Below are positions 17,195 through 27,199 of a DNA stretch of 64,000 nt, piece by piece. The stretch is from contig NZ_PUIA01000057.1 in the NCBI RefSeq assembly GCF_002967715.1, forward strand, positions 124,001 to 188,000. The letters are read 5' to 3'. This DNA is from Blastopirellula marina (GTDB lineage: Bacteria; Planctomycetota; Planctomycetia; Pirellulales; Pirellulaceae). Both the position numbers and the translations under genes were made by a program. Position 1 is the stretch's first letter; each line of letters starts with the position of its first letter. The notes beneath the pieces were generated by a model. It ran no database searches. It was not told the DNA's origin and was given only the letters and a program-made list of their open reading frames with translations.

Positions 17195-19398
17195 TAGAGT
17201 CGTTTCTGGAAACGCATCACACTTCCCGAAATAACCGCCAGGCCGCAAAGGGTTAACCCCAGTACGGACGGTATCAAGTCCCAAAAGTCAGCGGCTCGAA
17301 GAACAATACCACGAAGAATTTCGATGAAGTAAGTCACCGGGATCGCAAACGTGATCACATAAATGGGCAGAGGCATTTCACTTCGCGGGAACATAAACCC
17401 GGACAACAATACCGAAGGCAGCATAATGATGAATGCAAATTGAACAGCTTCTAGCTGCGTGGTCGCCACCGTTGAGACAAACAAACCCAGGCCCAACGAG
17501 CAAACCATGAACAACATGGACAGCACAAGCAAAAGAGGAATGCTGCCGTTCACGGGTACGCCAAACGCGTAGATCATCACCGACAATACGATCAGTAATT
17601 CGACAAAGCCAATCATGGCATAGGGAAACAGCTTCCCCAGCAGCAGTCCCATACGACCAACTGGCGTCACGAAGAGTTGTTCGAGAGTGCCCTGCTCGCG
17701 TTCTCGTACGATCGCGAAAGAGGTCAGAAACAACGTGACCAGCTGTAAAATAATGCCAATCAATCCCGGCACAAAGAAGTGTGCGCTGTCGAGGTCGGGG
17801 TTATAGAGAAGCCTTGTACGAGTATCGATGGGAAGTGCAATCTTCCCGTTTTCATCGCGGGCAGGGGCAACCTTGAGAGACTCGGCGACGTTCTTAGCTC
17901 TTCCCATTGAAAGATTCAGCCCCAACAGTTGGGCCGTGCTTTGAGCCGTCGTGGCAACTTGTGAATCGCTTCCATCGATCAGCACTTGAAGTTGAACTTG
18001 CTCCCCTCGCAGCAGTTGATCTGAAAAATTGGGAGGAATCTTTAACCCAACCTTCGCCCGGCCAGACGTAAGTGCGCGATGAAAAGACTCGGCATCGTAG
18101 ACACGCTCCTCAAGTTGAAACTTTCTTGTATTGAGGAATGCCGTAACGACCTCTCGCGCTTGCTGCCGACCGTCCAGGTCCAATACCACCATCGGGATGT
18201 TTTCGATTTCGGTGTCTATGGCGTACCCAAAGATAATGGTCTGCATCACCGGAACCACCAACATGAAGAACAGAGTGATCGGTTGGCGGCGGATATGGAA
18301 GAACTCCTTCATCAAGATCGCCCAGAGTCCAAACAGAGTCTTCCCCGGCTTTCTTTTGGCAACCGACTTTGCCCCAGATAACGAGCCAACACTGGCTCCT
18401 ACCGATCCAGCCGGCAGATTTTCTTCGATCTCCTCCTGGAGCTCATCTGCTCCCTCTTTTTCCGCGTTCGCCGTTAGCGTAACGAAAACATCTTCCAACG
18501 AAGGAGTAATCGGGCGAAATTCGACCTCATGATCCGTCAGCCCGAGATGCTCTTTCACCTTTTCAGGGGAAACGGTTTCGTCGATCAAGACATGCAATGT
18601 CTCGCCAAACAGCGTTGCATCACGAACACCCTCTTGCTGACGCAACTTAGAGAGTTGTTCAGTCGCGCGGGGCACACGCATCTCGTATCGCCTTGTTCCG
18701 TCAGGCGTGATCTGCGGCAGCGACTTCAACTCGGCAGGCTTTCCCAAAACCAGCAAGCGAGAAAGATAGAGATATCCAACGTCCGTACAACGTTCCGCTT
18801 CGTCCATGTAGTGCGTCGTTACTACCAGGGTGACGCCGCGACCGGAAAGTTCAAAAAGCAAATCCCACAAGTGCCGCCGGGCGACCGGATCAATACCAGC
18901 AGTCGGTTCGTCCAGGAACAAGAGATCGGGCTCGTGAATCAGCGAACATGCCAACGCCAAACGTTGCTTCCAGCCGCCCGAAAGTGTTCCGGCAAGCTGA
19001 TTCACAAAGTCGTTGATGCCGGTCAATTCCATGACCGCTTTCTTCCGCTGTTCCAGCCGCTCGGAAGTCAGCCCATAAATGCGGCCGTAGAACTCCAGGT
19101 TTTCTCGTACCGTCAGATCAGCATACAGGCTGAAGTGCTGGGACATGTACCCAACTCGCGGCTTGATGCTTTCCGAATCGATGTAGGCATCTTTTCCCAG
19201 TACTATCGCACCGCCTTCGCTAGGCGGCAAGATCCCGAGCAGCATTCGAATAATGGTCGACTTGCCACTTCCATTCGGACCCAGCAGTCCAAAGATCGCT
19301 CCACGTTTGACCGCAAAACTGACATTCCGTACCGCGACAAAATCGCCGAATCTTCGCGTAAGCTCTTGAACATCGATGACCACATCTTTGTCGTTCAT
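17194..19398 (-). CDS. ABC-2 type transporter, ATPase fused to permease
   Basis: A 734-residue fusion. Residues 1-310 are an ABC ATPase: Walker A GLLGPNGSGKST near 33-44, signature LSGGWKQRLALACS near 140, Walker B LLFLDEPTAGIDP, and a C-terminal regulatory part. After a Ser/Gly linker (about 320-355) comes an ABC-2 permease: one helix at FFMLVVPVMQTIIFGYAI, a large extracytoplasmic loop (about 400-520), then five or so helices to the C-terminus. One ATPase and one permease per chain implies a homodimer. Such systems export drugs or envelope components. The HlyD-like partner lies immediately upstream in the operon (ATGA overlap), so this is a Ybh-type efflux unit. Confidence 0.92.
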   Translation of the reverse strand: MNDKDVVIDVQELTRRFGDFVAVRNVSFAVKRGAIFGLLGPNGSGKSTIIRMLLGILPPSEGGAIVLGKDAYIDSESIKPRVGYMSQHFSLYADLTVRENLEFYGRIYGLTSERLEQRKKAVMELTGINDFVNQLAGTLSGGWKQRLALACSLIHEPDLLFLDEPTAGIDPVARRHLWDLLFELSGRGVTLVVTTHYMDEAERCTDVGYLYLSRLLVLGKPAELKSLPQITPDGTRRYEMRVPRATEQLSKLRQQEGVRDATLFGETLHVLIDETVSPEKVKEHLGLTDHEVEFRPITPSLEDVFVTLTANAEKEGADELQEEIEENLPAGSVGASVGSLSGAKSVAKRKPGKTLFGLWAILMKEFFHIRRQPITLFFMLVVPVMQTIIFGYAIDTEIENIPMVVLDLDGRQQAREVVTAFLNTRKFQLEERVYDAESFHRALTSGRAKVGLKIPPNFSDQLLRGEQVQLQVLIDGSDSQVATTAQSTAQLLGLNLSMGRAKNVAESLKVAPARDENGKIALPIDTRTRLLYNPDLDSAHFFVPGLIGIILQLVTLFLTSFAIVREREQGTLEQLFVTPVGRMGLLLGKLFPYAMIGFVELLIVLSVMIYAFGVPVNGSIPLLLVLSMLFMVCSLGLGLFVSTVATTQLEAVQFAFIIMLPSVLLSGFMFPRSEMPLPIYVITFAIPVTYFIEILRGIVLRAADFWDLIPSVLGLTLCGLAVISGSVMRFQKRL

Positions 19399-20534
19399 GG
19401 AGCGTCCCCAACCGGATCGAGCGACACATTGACCGTCATCCCTGGGCGAAGACGCCCAACTTGCTCATTTAGCTCGACTTTCGTGCGAAACACTAACTTC
19501 GATCGATCTTCCAACGTTTGTACATTACTGGGAGTAAACTCTGCCTGGCGGGCAACAAAGACAACCTCTCCGATGTACTCCTCATCAGGCAAACCATCGA
19601 CCGTCACTCGCAGCTTTTCACCAACATCGATTGCGTGCCGATTTTGGGGAACATAGCACCGCACCCACAGGTTCTCTTGATCGAGCACCGAAAGTACCGG
19701 TGCACTGGCCGCAACGAGGTCACCCGGCTGTAGATCGAGTGATTCAACAAATCCATCGACTGAGCTGGTGATCTGCAATTCCTTCTTCTGCTCGCGTATC
19801 ACTTCCACCGATGCCTGGGCCGCATCGCGTGCAGCCTTGGCAGCGGCGATGTCTTCCGCGCGAGATCCATTCTTCACCAAATCCCACGCCGCTTTCGCCT
19901 CGGCCAATTGCCCTTCCGCTTCACGAATTTCTTCTTCCCGTGTCCCGGCCTCGAGCAGGTCGAGCTCTTGCCTGCGAACGGCAACCTCGGCATTGGCGGC
20001 ATCAAGTTCCTTACTGGCCGAGTCAAACTCTTCACGCGAGATCGTATTCTTCTCGAACAGTTCGTTACGGCGTTTGTAATTCTGTTTCGCGAGAACTAGG
20101 GCCGCCTCTGCGACTTCGACCCGTCCGTTAGCCGCTTTGATCTCTTGCTCGCGTGGCCCGGCTTTTAGCTTGTCAAGATATGCCTGAGCTTGCAGCGACC
20201 GCGCTTCGGCCTGGGCAATTTCTTCGGCGCGAAACCCGGCTTTCAGACGCTGATAGTCGGCTTCTCGCTGGACCAGAACTTCGACCGCTTCCTGCTCTCG
20301 CTGCAGAAGATCAAACGGCTCGAGCTCAACGAGCAATTGCCCTTTAGCAACGGATTGCCCCTCTTTCACAAACACTGATTTCACGCGGCCGCCGACGCGA
20401 GAACCAATCCTAATTTCATCCGCCTCAAGGAAACCTGAGACAATATTCGGTTCAGGCACAAACTTGCTGTAAGCGACCAGCCCGCCCAGAACGACAATCA
20501 CCAGACCAATCACAAGGAAGCGGTATATCATCAA
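19395..20534 (-). CDS. HlyD-family periplasmic adaptor (membrane fusion protein)
   Basis: A 379-residue protein with one N-terminal transmembrane helix (about residues 3-23) and a lipoyl-like half motif RVGGRVKSVFVKEGQSVAKGQ. A long Glu/Ala-rich helical hairpin (about 85-245) contains three or four internal repeats of the type AGxREEEIxxAE. A second lipoyl half and a beta-barrel domain (QPGDLVAASAPVLSVLD onward) complete it. It links an inner-membrane exporter to the outer envelope. Its stop overlaps the start of the ABC ATPase-permease, so the two form one export system. The repeated REEEI segments in the hairpin are a clear internal duplication. Confidence 0.92.
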   Translation of the reverse strand: MMIYRFLVIGLVIVVLGGLVAYSKFVPEPNIVSGFLEADEIRIGSRVGGRVKSVFVKEGQSVAKGQLLVELEPFDLLQREQEAVEVLVQREADYQRLKAGFRAEEIAQAEARSLQAQAYLDKLKAGPREQEIKAANGRVEVAEAALVLAKQNYKRRNELFEKNTISREEFDSASKELDAANAEVAVRRQELDLLEAGTREEEIREAEGQLAEAKAAWDLVKNGSRAEDIAAAKAARDAAQASVEVIREQKKELQITSSVDGFVESLDLQPGDLVAASAPVLSVLDQENLWVRCYVPQNRHAIDVGEKLRVTVDGLPDEEYIGEVVFVARQAEFTPSNVQTLEDRSKLVFRTKVELNEQVGRLRPGMTVNVSLDPVGDAP

Positions 20535-20637
20535 TGCCCATCTTATGTGCGTAGGAAGTTAACTCATGCAGAACACCAGGCGATACCTACCATTCTACCG
20601 AGTCCCACGCGCCGGTCACGCAGGCACAGAACTAACC

Positions 20638-22062
20638 CTAGGGAGAGATCTTGTTTTCGCTTCCTCCGATCACGATCATGGGCTGCCAATTCTCCTTACT
20701 TGCGGTCCCGTGCTGTAGCATATTGCCCGAAACCTGGCAATTCTCTAGATCTTTCAACAGGAGACCCGCATGGTCGCTATCGAGCACCGTACAGCCAGTC
20801 ACGTGAAATCGCCGGCAAGCATCTAGCATGATTCCTGCTTGAGTACGAAGCGTCTCGTGAACATGCAGGCCGGTGATTGTCCCCCTATCGCAGTTGCGAA
20901 ACAGCACCGCATTATCGCAAGTATCTACATCCCGGTAGGGTGGATTTCGAGCCAAGACATTCGGTCCCACCACCACGTTCATACTGTCTTCGACACGAAG
21001 ATTGAATTTGTACCCACTGGAAATCGTATTACCAATGATGATCACATCGCGGGCTTTCTGAATATCGATGTTTGACTCGACGTCGCTCAAAATATTGTTG
21101 GCAATGGTCACCAGTCCCCAGCAAGGCTCTCCCTCGGGGTTGGCTCCTATAAACCGAACGTTCGCTGAATCGGGTCCTCCGGAATGCTGAATCGTACAGC
21201 CTGTAATCGCAACTTCGGCCGTCCCATACTTGGAACCATTACTGTCGATCAAAACATTCTGAACGTTCGCTTCGATGTCACAGCCGCTGATGTGGACATT
21301 GCGGACATTGCCCCCTTTCGAGACAAAACCGCCACCGTCGTTATAGCTGATGTGACATGCCGAAAGGTTGATCTGATGCAGATCAACATTATCGAGAAAC
21401 ACACCGATGCCGTGGTTCTCATATAGGTGGCAGTCGGAAAGAATAACATTGCGGTTGCGTTCAGTCAGGCGAATCGCATGACGGGTATGGCGAATGACGA
21501 CGCGGGAAATTGTCAGCTGCATGGTCCGCACGGCTTCAATACCGTCGGCTTCGTCGTGCGTGCCAATGATCTCGATTCCATCGACCATCGGTGTGCGTTC
21601 TTTTTGCCATACGTTCGGCTTGACGGTTTTCGGGGATGCCGTCCCTTGATGCGTTCCCACGAATCGAATGGCTGGCCCTGCCCCAGTCATCATGATGCGG
21701 GCGGTTCCATCCCCAACGATCGACGTGACGCCGACTTTATCGAGGTCCACGATCAGCGGTCTAGTAATCTTGTACGTTCCTCGCGGCAGACGCACCGCAG
21801 TTGAGCCGGCGTTGATCGTATTTTGAATGGCGTCGGTATCATCGTTCACACCATCGCCAACCGCTTTAAATGTTCGGACCGTCGCATTGACGTCGACAGA
21901 GGTCGCTGAAATGGGCTCAGGATCATCCGCTTTGATGGAACAAACACCAATGGTGACCACGGCCAAAAACGCGAGAAGTTGCCCCACGAAATGCTCTAAA
22001 AAAGCCTTGCAGAGCATTCGATTGTCACTCTTCTTATCCATCGGAAAACTGGCAAGTGCCAT
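20638..22062 (-). CDS. Secreted right-handed parallel beta-helix protein (pectate lyase-like fold)
   Basis: A 474-residue protein. The ATG at 22062 is chosen because GAGGGG precedes it by about 8 bases; the frame extends to 22164. A hydrophobic segment near residues 26-42 is a signal peptide or anchor (LLAFLAVVTIGVCS). Then comes the phage-tail-spike-like entry AVGDGVNDDTDAIQNTINAG, followed by about ten beta-helix coils with repeated N/G/D turns (ISGCDIEANVQNVLIDSNG, VTIANNILSDVESNID and so on). The fold is used by polysaccharide lyases, hydrolases and adhesins. I see no catalytic signature that would choose among them. It is divergent from the ceramidase-like giant gene. Confidence 0.85.
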   Translation of the reverse strand: MALASFPMDKKSDNRMLCKAFLEHFVGQLLAFLAVVTIGVCSIKADDPEPISATSVDVNATVRTFKAVGDGVNDDTDAIQNTINAGSTAVRLPRGTYKITRPLIVDLDKVGVTSIVGDGTARIMMTGAGPAIRFVGTHQGTASPKTVKPNVWQKERTPMVDGIEIIGTHDEADGIEAVRTMQLTISRVVIRHTRHAIRLTERNRNVILSDCHLYENHGIGVFLDNVDLHQINLSACHISYNDGGGFVSKGGNVRNVHISGCDIEANVQNVLIDSNGSKYGTAEVAITGCTIQHSGGPDSANVRFIGANPEGEPCWGLVTIANNILSDVESNIDIQKARDVIIIGNTISSGYKFNLRVEDSMNVVVGPNVLARNPPYRDVDTCDNAVLFRNCDRGTITGLHVHETLRTQAGIMLDACRRFHVTGCTVLDSDHAGLLLKDLENCQVSGNMLQHGTASKENWQPMIVIGGSENKISP

Positions 22063-22270
22063 TACTTTACCCCTCTTATGAACGGTTATTGCTTGCGTTT
22101 TGGGACGGCGTTTCTGCAAAAACATACCACGAGACATCATATTTCCGACTTTTTTGTTCTGCAAACGCTTTCAGAGCCAAAAGAATGTTTGCGTCAGCGT
22201 GCGTGAAGTGGCATATTGACTTCGCACCCCTCCTTCCGACATTTCGGTATCCTCGACCGGAGATCAGACT

Positions 22271-25200
22271 ATGCGACTTCGTGGTTGCGTTGCCATTGCG
22301 TTGTTCATCTTCTTGATGTTTCCACTTTCTCTTCAAGCGGAACTGCGAGTAGGCGCGGCTTCGATCGACATCACGCCTCAGTCTTTTCCCGTCTTAATCA
22401 ATGGAGGCTTCTATTCCCGCCAAGGGGAACCGAAGAACATTCATGCCCGGGCGATTGTTGCGGATGACGGCGAAACTCGGATTGCCATCGTCGTAACCGA
22501 TAGCTGCATGCTTCCCAAGGACTTGGTCGATAGCGCCAAGCAACTCGCATCACAAAGGGCAAAGATCCGTCCCGATCACATGCTCATTTCAGCGACTCAT
22601 ACCCATACGGCACCATCCTCGATGGGGGCCCTGGGCACGGACGCAGATCCGACCTACGTGCCGTACCTGCGTATCAAGTTGGCGGAAGCCATTCTCGAAG
22701 CCGAAAAGAACCTGCAACCCGCACAGATTGGCTGGGGCACTACCGATGCCAATGAGTTTACTGCCCTCCGCAGATGGATTCTGCGTCCTGGCCAGGAACG
22801 CGAAGACCCCTTTGGCGAAAAGACCGTCCGTGCCAGCATGCACACGGCCAAAAACAATCTCGAAAACGTCACCGGCGAGTCCGGCCCGGAAGACCCATTG
22901 CTGTCTGTCATTTCATTTCAAACACTTGAAGGGGAACCCATCGCCTTACTGGCGAATTTCTCGATGCACTACTTCAGTGGCGGAGGGGCAGCCGACTACT
23001 TTGGTGCATACTGCGAAAAGCTCGAAGAAGCATTGGGAAAGAAAGACAAGGGCCAAACCAAGTTCGTCGCCGTGATGTCCCACGGCTGTAGCGGCGACAT
23101 CTGGCGCGTTGATTATCGCAACGGCACAGACCAAACCTTCGATGGCTTCGTCGATGGGATGGTTGCGAAAACGCATCAGGCACTAGATGGCATTGAATAC
23201 CAACGCGATACGCCAATTGCGATGGCCGAAACTCGCATGCGTTTGAACTACCGGGTGCCTGGTGCCGAACGACTAGAGTGGGCCCAAGGCGTTGTTGCCG
23301 AGATGGGCGATCGCGGCCCCAAGACACCAGCGGAAGTCTACGCCCGCGAACAGATTATTCTCGACGAACGTCAATCGACCGAGATCGTCCTGCAAGCTCT
23401 ACGAATCGGCTCAATAGCGATCGCAACCACGCCCAATGAAACTTACGCATTGACCGGGCTCAAACTGAAACGCCGTAGCCCACTGCCACAGACCATGGTG
23501 ATCGAGTTGGCCAACGGTGGGGATGGCTATATCCCACCTCCCGAACAGCATGTCCTGGGTGGCTACAACACCTGGGCAGCTCGATCCGCTGGCTTGGAGA
23601 CAACCGCGGAACCCAAGATCGTTGAAGAAGACCTGAAGCTACTGGAAAAGGTTGCCGGCAAACCCCGCCGCGAGTCGCTTCCCCCGGATAGCAAGATGGC
23701 AGCCACGATCCAGAAGCTAAAGCCAACTCGCTACTTTCCACTACACGATATGGAAGGACCAAGTGCCCGTGATTTCTCTTTTCAGGCGAAACCCGCAGCA
23801 ATCGAAGATGGTGTCGTCTTCTTTCTGGAAGGTGCCGATGGACCGGCTCTTGCAACCGCGACTGAACTGAATCGAGCCGCACATTTTGCCAACGGTCGAA
23901 TCGTTGCTGATGTTCCCAATCTTGGCGAAACATACACTATCAGCCAGTGGATCTGGAATGGCCACGACCTGAAGGCCCGCCCTATCGCCGGCTGGTTCCT
24001 CTCCCATGGTGTAACGCTTGGCATAGCTGGCCAGGGAGACCACGCCGGTAAGCTAGTTCTGGAAACCTCGGATATCAAACTTGCCTATGGCAAGACGCCG
24101 ATCCAACGTTGGACCTGGGCAAACGTTGTCCTGGTCCGCAAAGGGAAAGACGTCGGTGTCTATCTGAATGGACAGCTTGAAATTGAGGCCCAAGCCGACT
24201 CCATCGCTACGACCGATCATGTTTACATCGGGGGACATGCAAACAACACCAATAACTGGGAAGGCCGCCTCGACGAAGTCGCGATTTTCGATCGCGCTCT
24301 GACGATCGCAGAAATCGAATCCCTTGCGGATGACGGCCGAGCCAAACCCAGCGACACGGCCGCCGCGCTTAGCGAAGAGGACAAGACCAAAGGAGGACGC
24401 CATTGGGTCGATGAAGCGACTCCGCCCCCCAAGTCGGCCGCCGAGCAACTCACAACCTTCCAAGTCGAACCTGGCTTCCGCCTGGAGTTGGTTGCCACCG
24501 AACCTCTCGTGAAAGATCCTGTGGCAATTGCCTTCGACGCGAAGGGACGAATGTTCGTAGCGGAATATGGAGACTACCCCATCGGCCCGTCCGAAGAAGG
24601 AACAGCCCCGCTGTCGAGGATCGTCCTTCTCGAGGATACCGACAATAACGGGCAGATGGACAAACGGACCGTTTTTGCCGACAAGCTCAACTTCTGCCAC
24701 AGCCTGATGCCCCTCAAGGGAGGCATCCTGGCGTGTGCTCAAACAGAGTTGATCCTGTTAAAGGATCAGGATGGCGATAACGTTGCCGACTCTCGGGAAG
24801 TGCTCTTCAGCGGCTTCCAACCAGCGCATCCGCAAATGCAAGTCGGCTGTCCACGCTGGGGCTTGGACAATCGCATTTACTTCAACTACGGAGTAGGAAA
24901 GATCGTAGGGCCCGGCCAGACGGAACCGACGACGATTGGACGTACCGAGTTCTGGATCGATCCGCTGACCTACGAATTCGGTTCCGCCAGTGGAACCGGA
25001 CAGTACGGTAACACATTCACAGCCTGGGGTGATCGGCTATTCAGCACCAACCGAAATCCGATCATGGCAACGACAATGTCGACGGAGGAAGCGAACCGGA
25101 ACCGCTATTCGCCTATTCATCGCGTGCAATACGACGTCGCCCCCTCTGGCGGCGATTCGAAGGTCTTTCCGTTGGTTGCCATGAAAAGTAACTGGCTTTC

Positions 25201-27196
25201 CCATGCCGGAACGCATACATCGGCATGTGGCACCACCGCGTATGTTGGTAATGGTTTAGGACCGGCAATGGAAAACAGTGTCCTGGCTTGCGAGCCAATC
25301 GGGCACTTGGTTACCAGAGCGATCGTGACCCGCGACGGTGCCAGGCTAACATCGCAGCGTGCCCGAGAAGACGCGGACTTTATCGCCTCGACTGATACCT
25401 GGTTCCGCCCGGCAAGCTTGGCCAACGGACCAGATGGCATGCTTTACCTGGCGGACATGTACCGACTTTGGGTCGAGCATCCCAAGTTTCTTCCGCCTGA
25501 AATCGCCGCTCAACTCGACTGGCGAGCAGGTGAAGATCGAGGGCGAATCTGGCGAGTCGTACCAGAAAAGCCGACGACTCCGTCCCACTATGTACTGCCG
25601 AAAACCACGGATGACCTCGTCGCGATGCTGGAAGATGCAAACGGTTGGCGGCGGATAACTGCACAACAGCTTCTGGTCGAAGGGCAGAACACCGATGCAA
25701 CGGATGCCTTGATCGCATTGGCCACAACGTCAAACTCCCCGCTCGGTCGAGTCCACGCCCTGTGGACCTTAGAAGGGCTCAATCAACTGAATGATGAAAC
25801 CATCAATAAGACTCTTCGGGATGATCACAGCGAAGTCCGAGCCGCTGCGATTCGTCTTGCAGCCCGCCATTGGCACGATAGCCCAGCAACATTGCCAAGC
25901 GTCCTCGCGATGGCAGTAGACACCTCTCCTTGGGTTCGCTTCCAGCTTGCTCTTTCGATGGGATCAACGGACGCCATCCAGAAGGCCACCGTACTCTCCA
26001 CGTTAGTCTCGAGCGATGGCGACGACCCTACGTTTTCCGACGCGATCGTCGCTGCCTCGCAAGACTGTGCCGCAACGGTTCTTGTCAAAAGCGATAATGG
26101 CGACATGAATGATCTGACCTACCGCCTGGCCAAAGTAGTGGGGGCCAAGTCCAACGAAGGTGACCTAAAAGTAATCTTCAGCATGGCCTTAGAGCAAAAG
26201 GATTCAAGCCAGCAGCTCGCACTTTTCCGAGGACTAGCCGATGGGATCGCCCAAGTAAAGAAATTCGATGCTTTAGTCTCCGGCATCCCCAACGGCAAGC
26301 AGCAGCTAACCCAATTGCTTCTCACACTGGCTGAAGCGGAAAACGAATCGCCCTCAAACCGTAGCGATGCCATTGCCCTTCTTCGCCTGGCATCACTCAC
26401 CGAGGATGACTTCTTTGCCAATCTCTGTTCCCCTCGCGAGCCGTCTCTGGTGCAACAAGCCGCCGTTACGGCGATTGCCGGCTCGTTGAACGACCATCGT
26501 GAAGAACTACTGAATAGCCTCTGGCCTGAACTCGAGCCATCGGTCCGACAAACAGCACTCGCGCTTTTGTTGAAGTCGACGCGGGGAATCGAATTCATCT
26601 TGAACGGTCTTCAGGAAGGATCCCTGAGCAGTGCTGCGTTGAGCCTCGATCAACAGACACAACTGCGTCAACACCGCGACGAATCGATTCGCAAGCGTGT
26701 CGAGCAACTACTTGGTCGCGGGGCCAGTGCCGATCGAGTCGCCGTACTCAAACAGTATGCGCCGGCAACGCAAACGATTGGCAGCCCTTTGGTAGGCCGC
26801 GAAGTGTTCTTGAAGCAATGTGCCAAGTGCCATGTGCCAGACGAGGCCGGACAGCCAAGCGTTGGTCCGGACCTGGCCGATTCATCGAATCGACCGCGGG
26901 AAGCTATCTTGTTCGACATCCTCAACCCGAGTGGCAAGGTGGAACCCAAATACGCCGCCAGCCAAATTCTGACGGTCAATGGTCAAACCTATAGCGGGAT
27001 CGTCTCCCACCAATCGCCGCAATCGATTGTCTTGCAAATGGCCGATGGCAAGACGCAAGAGGTGGCACGAAGTGAGATTGAACTGTTTCATACGAGCGAT
27101 CGCTCGCTCATGCCGGATGGCTTGGAAAAGGAGATTCCCCCGGAACAAATGGCCAATTTGCTCGAGTTCTTGAAATCTCCTTTGCCAAAGAAGTAA
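22271..27196 (+). CDS. Giant secreted fusion: ceramidase-like + LamG + PVC dehydrogenase + HEAT + cytochrome c
   Basis: A 1641-residue protein with a clear signal peptide (residues 1-23). Domains in order: a neutral/alkaline ceramidase-type N-terminal domain (about 24-430; VGAASIDITPQ, SATHTHTAPSS, and SHGCSGDIWRVDY with metal or catalytic residues); a LamG/concanavalin-like domain (about 500-680; EGRLDEVAIFDRALTIAEIESL); a PVC-type membrane-bound dehydrogenase beta-propeller (about 725-1095; VAIAFDAKGRMFVAEYGDYP); HEAT-like helical repeats (about 1110-1500); and a C-terminal cytochrome c with CAKCH heme site near 1515. The last two parts are the usual planctomycete cytochrome module. The ceramidase-like part may cleave an N-acyl or polyol bond and the propeller may oxidise the product (inference). 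Confidence 0.9.
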   Translation: MRLRGCVAIALFIFLMFPLSLQAELRVGAASIDITPQSFPVLINGGFYSRQGEPKNIHARAIVADDGETRIAIVVTDSCMLPKDLVDSAKQLASQRAKIRPDHMLISATHTHTAPSSMGALGTDADPTYVPYLRIKLAEAILEAEKNLQPAQIGWGTTDANEFTALRRWILRPGQEREDPFGEKTVRASMHTAKNNLENVTGESGPEDPLLSVISFQTLEGEPIALLANFSMHYFSGGGAADYFGAYCEKLEEALGKKDKGQTKFVAVMSHGCSGDIWRVDYRNGTDQTFDGFVDGMVAKTHQALDGIEYQRDTPIAMAETRMRLNYRVPGAERLEWAQGVVAEMGDRGPKTPAEVYAREQIILDERQSTEIVLQALRIGSIAIATTPNETYALTGLKLKRRSPLPQTMVIELANGGDGYIPPPEQHVLGGYNTWAARSAGLETTAEPKIVEEDLKLLEKVAGKPRRESLPPDSKMAATIQKLKPTRYFPLHDMEGPSARDFSFQAKPAAIEDGVVFFLEGADGPALATATELNRAAHFANGRIVADVPNLGETYTISQWIWNGHDLKARPIAGWFLSHGVTLGIAGQGDHAGKLVLETSDIKLAYGKTPIQRWTWANVVLVRKGKDVGVYLNGQLEIEAQADSIATTDHVYIGGHANNTNNWEGRLDEVAIFDRALTIAEIESLADDGRAKPSDTAAALSEEDKTKGGRHWVDEATPPPKSAAEQLTTFQVEPGFRLELVATEPLVKDPVAIAFDAKGRMFVAEYGDYPIGPSEEGTAPLSRIVLLEDTDNNGQMDKRTVFADKLNFCHSLMPLKGGILACAQTELILLKDQDGDNVADSREVLFSGFQPAHPQMQVGCPRWGLDNRIYFNYGVGKIVGPGQTEPTTIGRTEFWIDPLTYEFGSASGTGQYGNTFTAWGDRLFSTNRNPIMATTMSTEEANRNRYSPIHRVQYDVAPSGGDSKVFPLVAMKSNWLSHAGTHTSACGTTAYVGNGLGPAMENSVLACEPIGHLVTRAIVTRDGARLTSQRAREDADFIASTDTWFRPASLANGPDGMLYLADMYRLWVEHPKFLPPEIAAQLDWRAGEDRGRIWRVVPEKPTTPSHYVLPKTTDDLVAMLEDANGWRRITAQQLLVEGQNTDATDALIALATTSNSPLGRVHALWTLEGLNQLNDETINKTLRDDHSEVRAAAIRLAARHWHDSPATLPSVLAMAVDTSPWVRFQLALSMGSTDAIQKATVLSTLVSSDGDDPTFSDAIVAASQDCAATVLVKSDNGDMNDLTYRLAKVVGAKSNEGDLKVIFSMALEQKDSSQQLALFRGLADGIAQVKKFDALVSGIPNGKQQLTQLLLTLAEAENESPSNRSDAIALLRLASLTEDDFFANLCSPREPSLVQQAAVTAIAGSLNDHREELLNSLWPELEPSVRQTALALLLKSTRGIEFILNGLQEGSLSSAALSLDQQTQLRQHRDESIRKRVEQLLGRGASADRVAVLKQYAPATQTIGSPLVGREVFLKQCAKCHVPDEAGQPSVGPDLADSSNRPREAILFDILNPSGKVEPKYAASQILTVNGQTYSGIVSHQSPQSIVLQMADGKTQEVARSEIELFHTSDRSLMPDGLEKEIPPEQMANLLEFLKSPLPKK

Positions 27197-27199
27197 CGA

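Noticed and set aside
18529-19656. A 375-codon plus-strand frame
   Set aside because: Antisense of the ABC transporter and HlyD genes, with translation lacking any fold signature.
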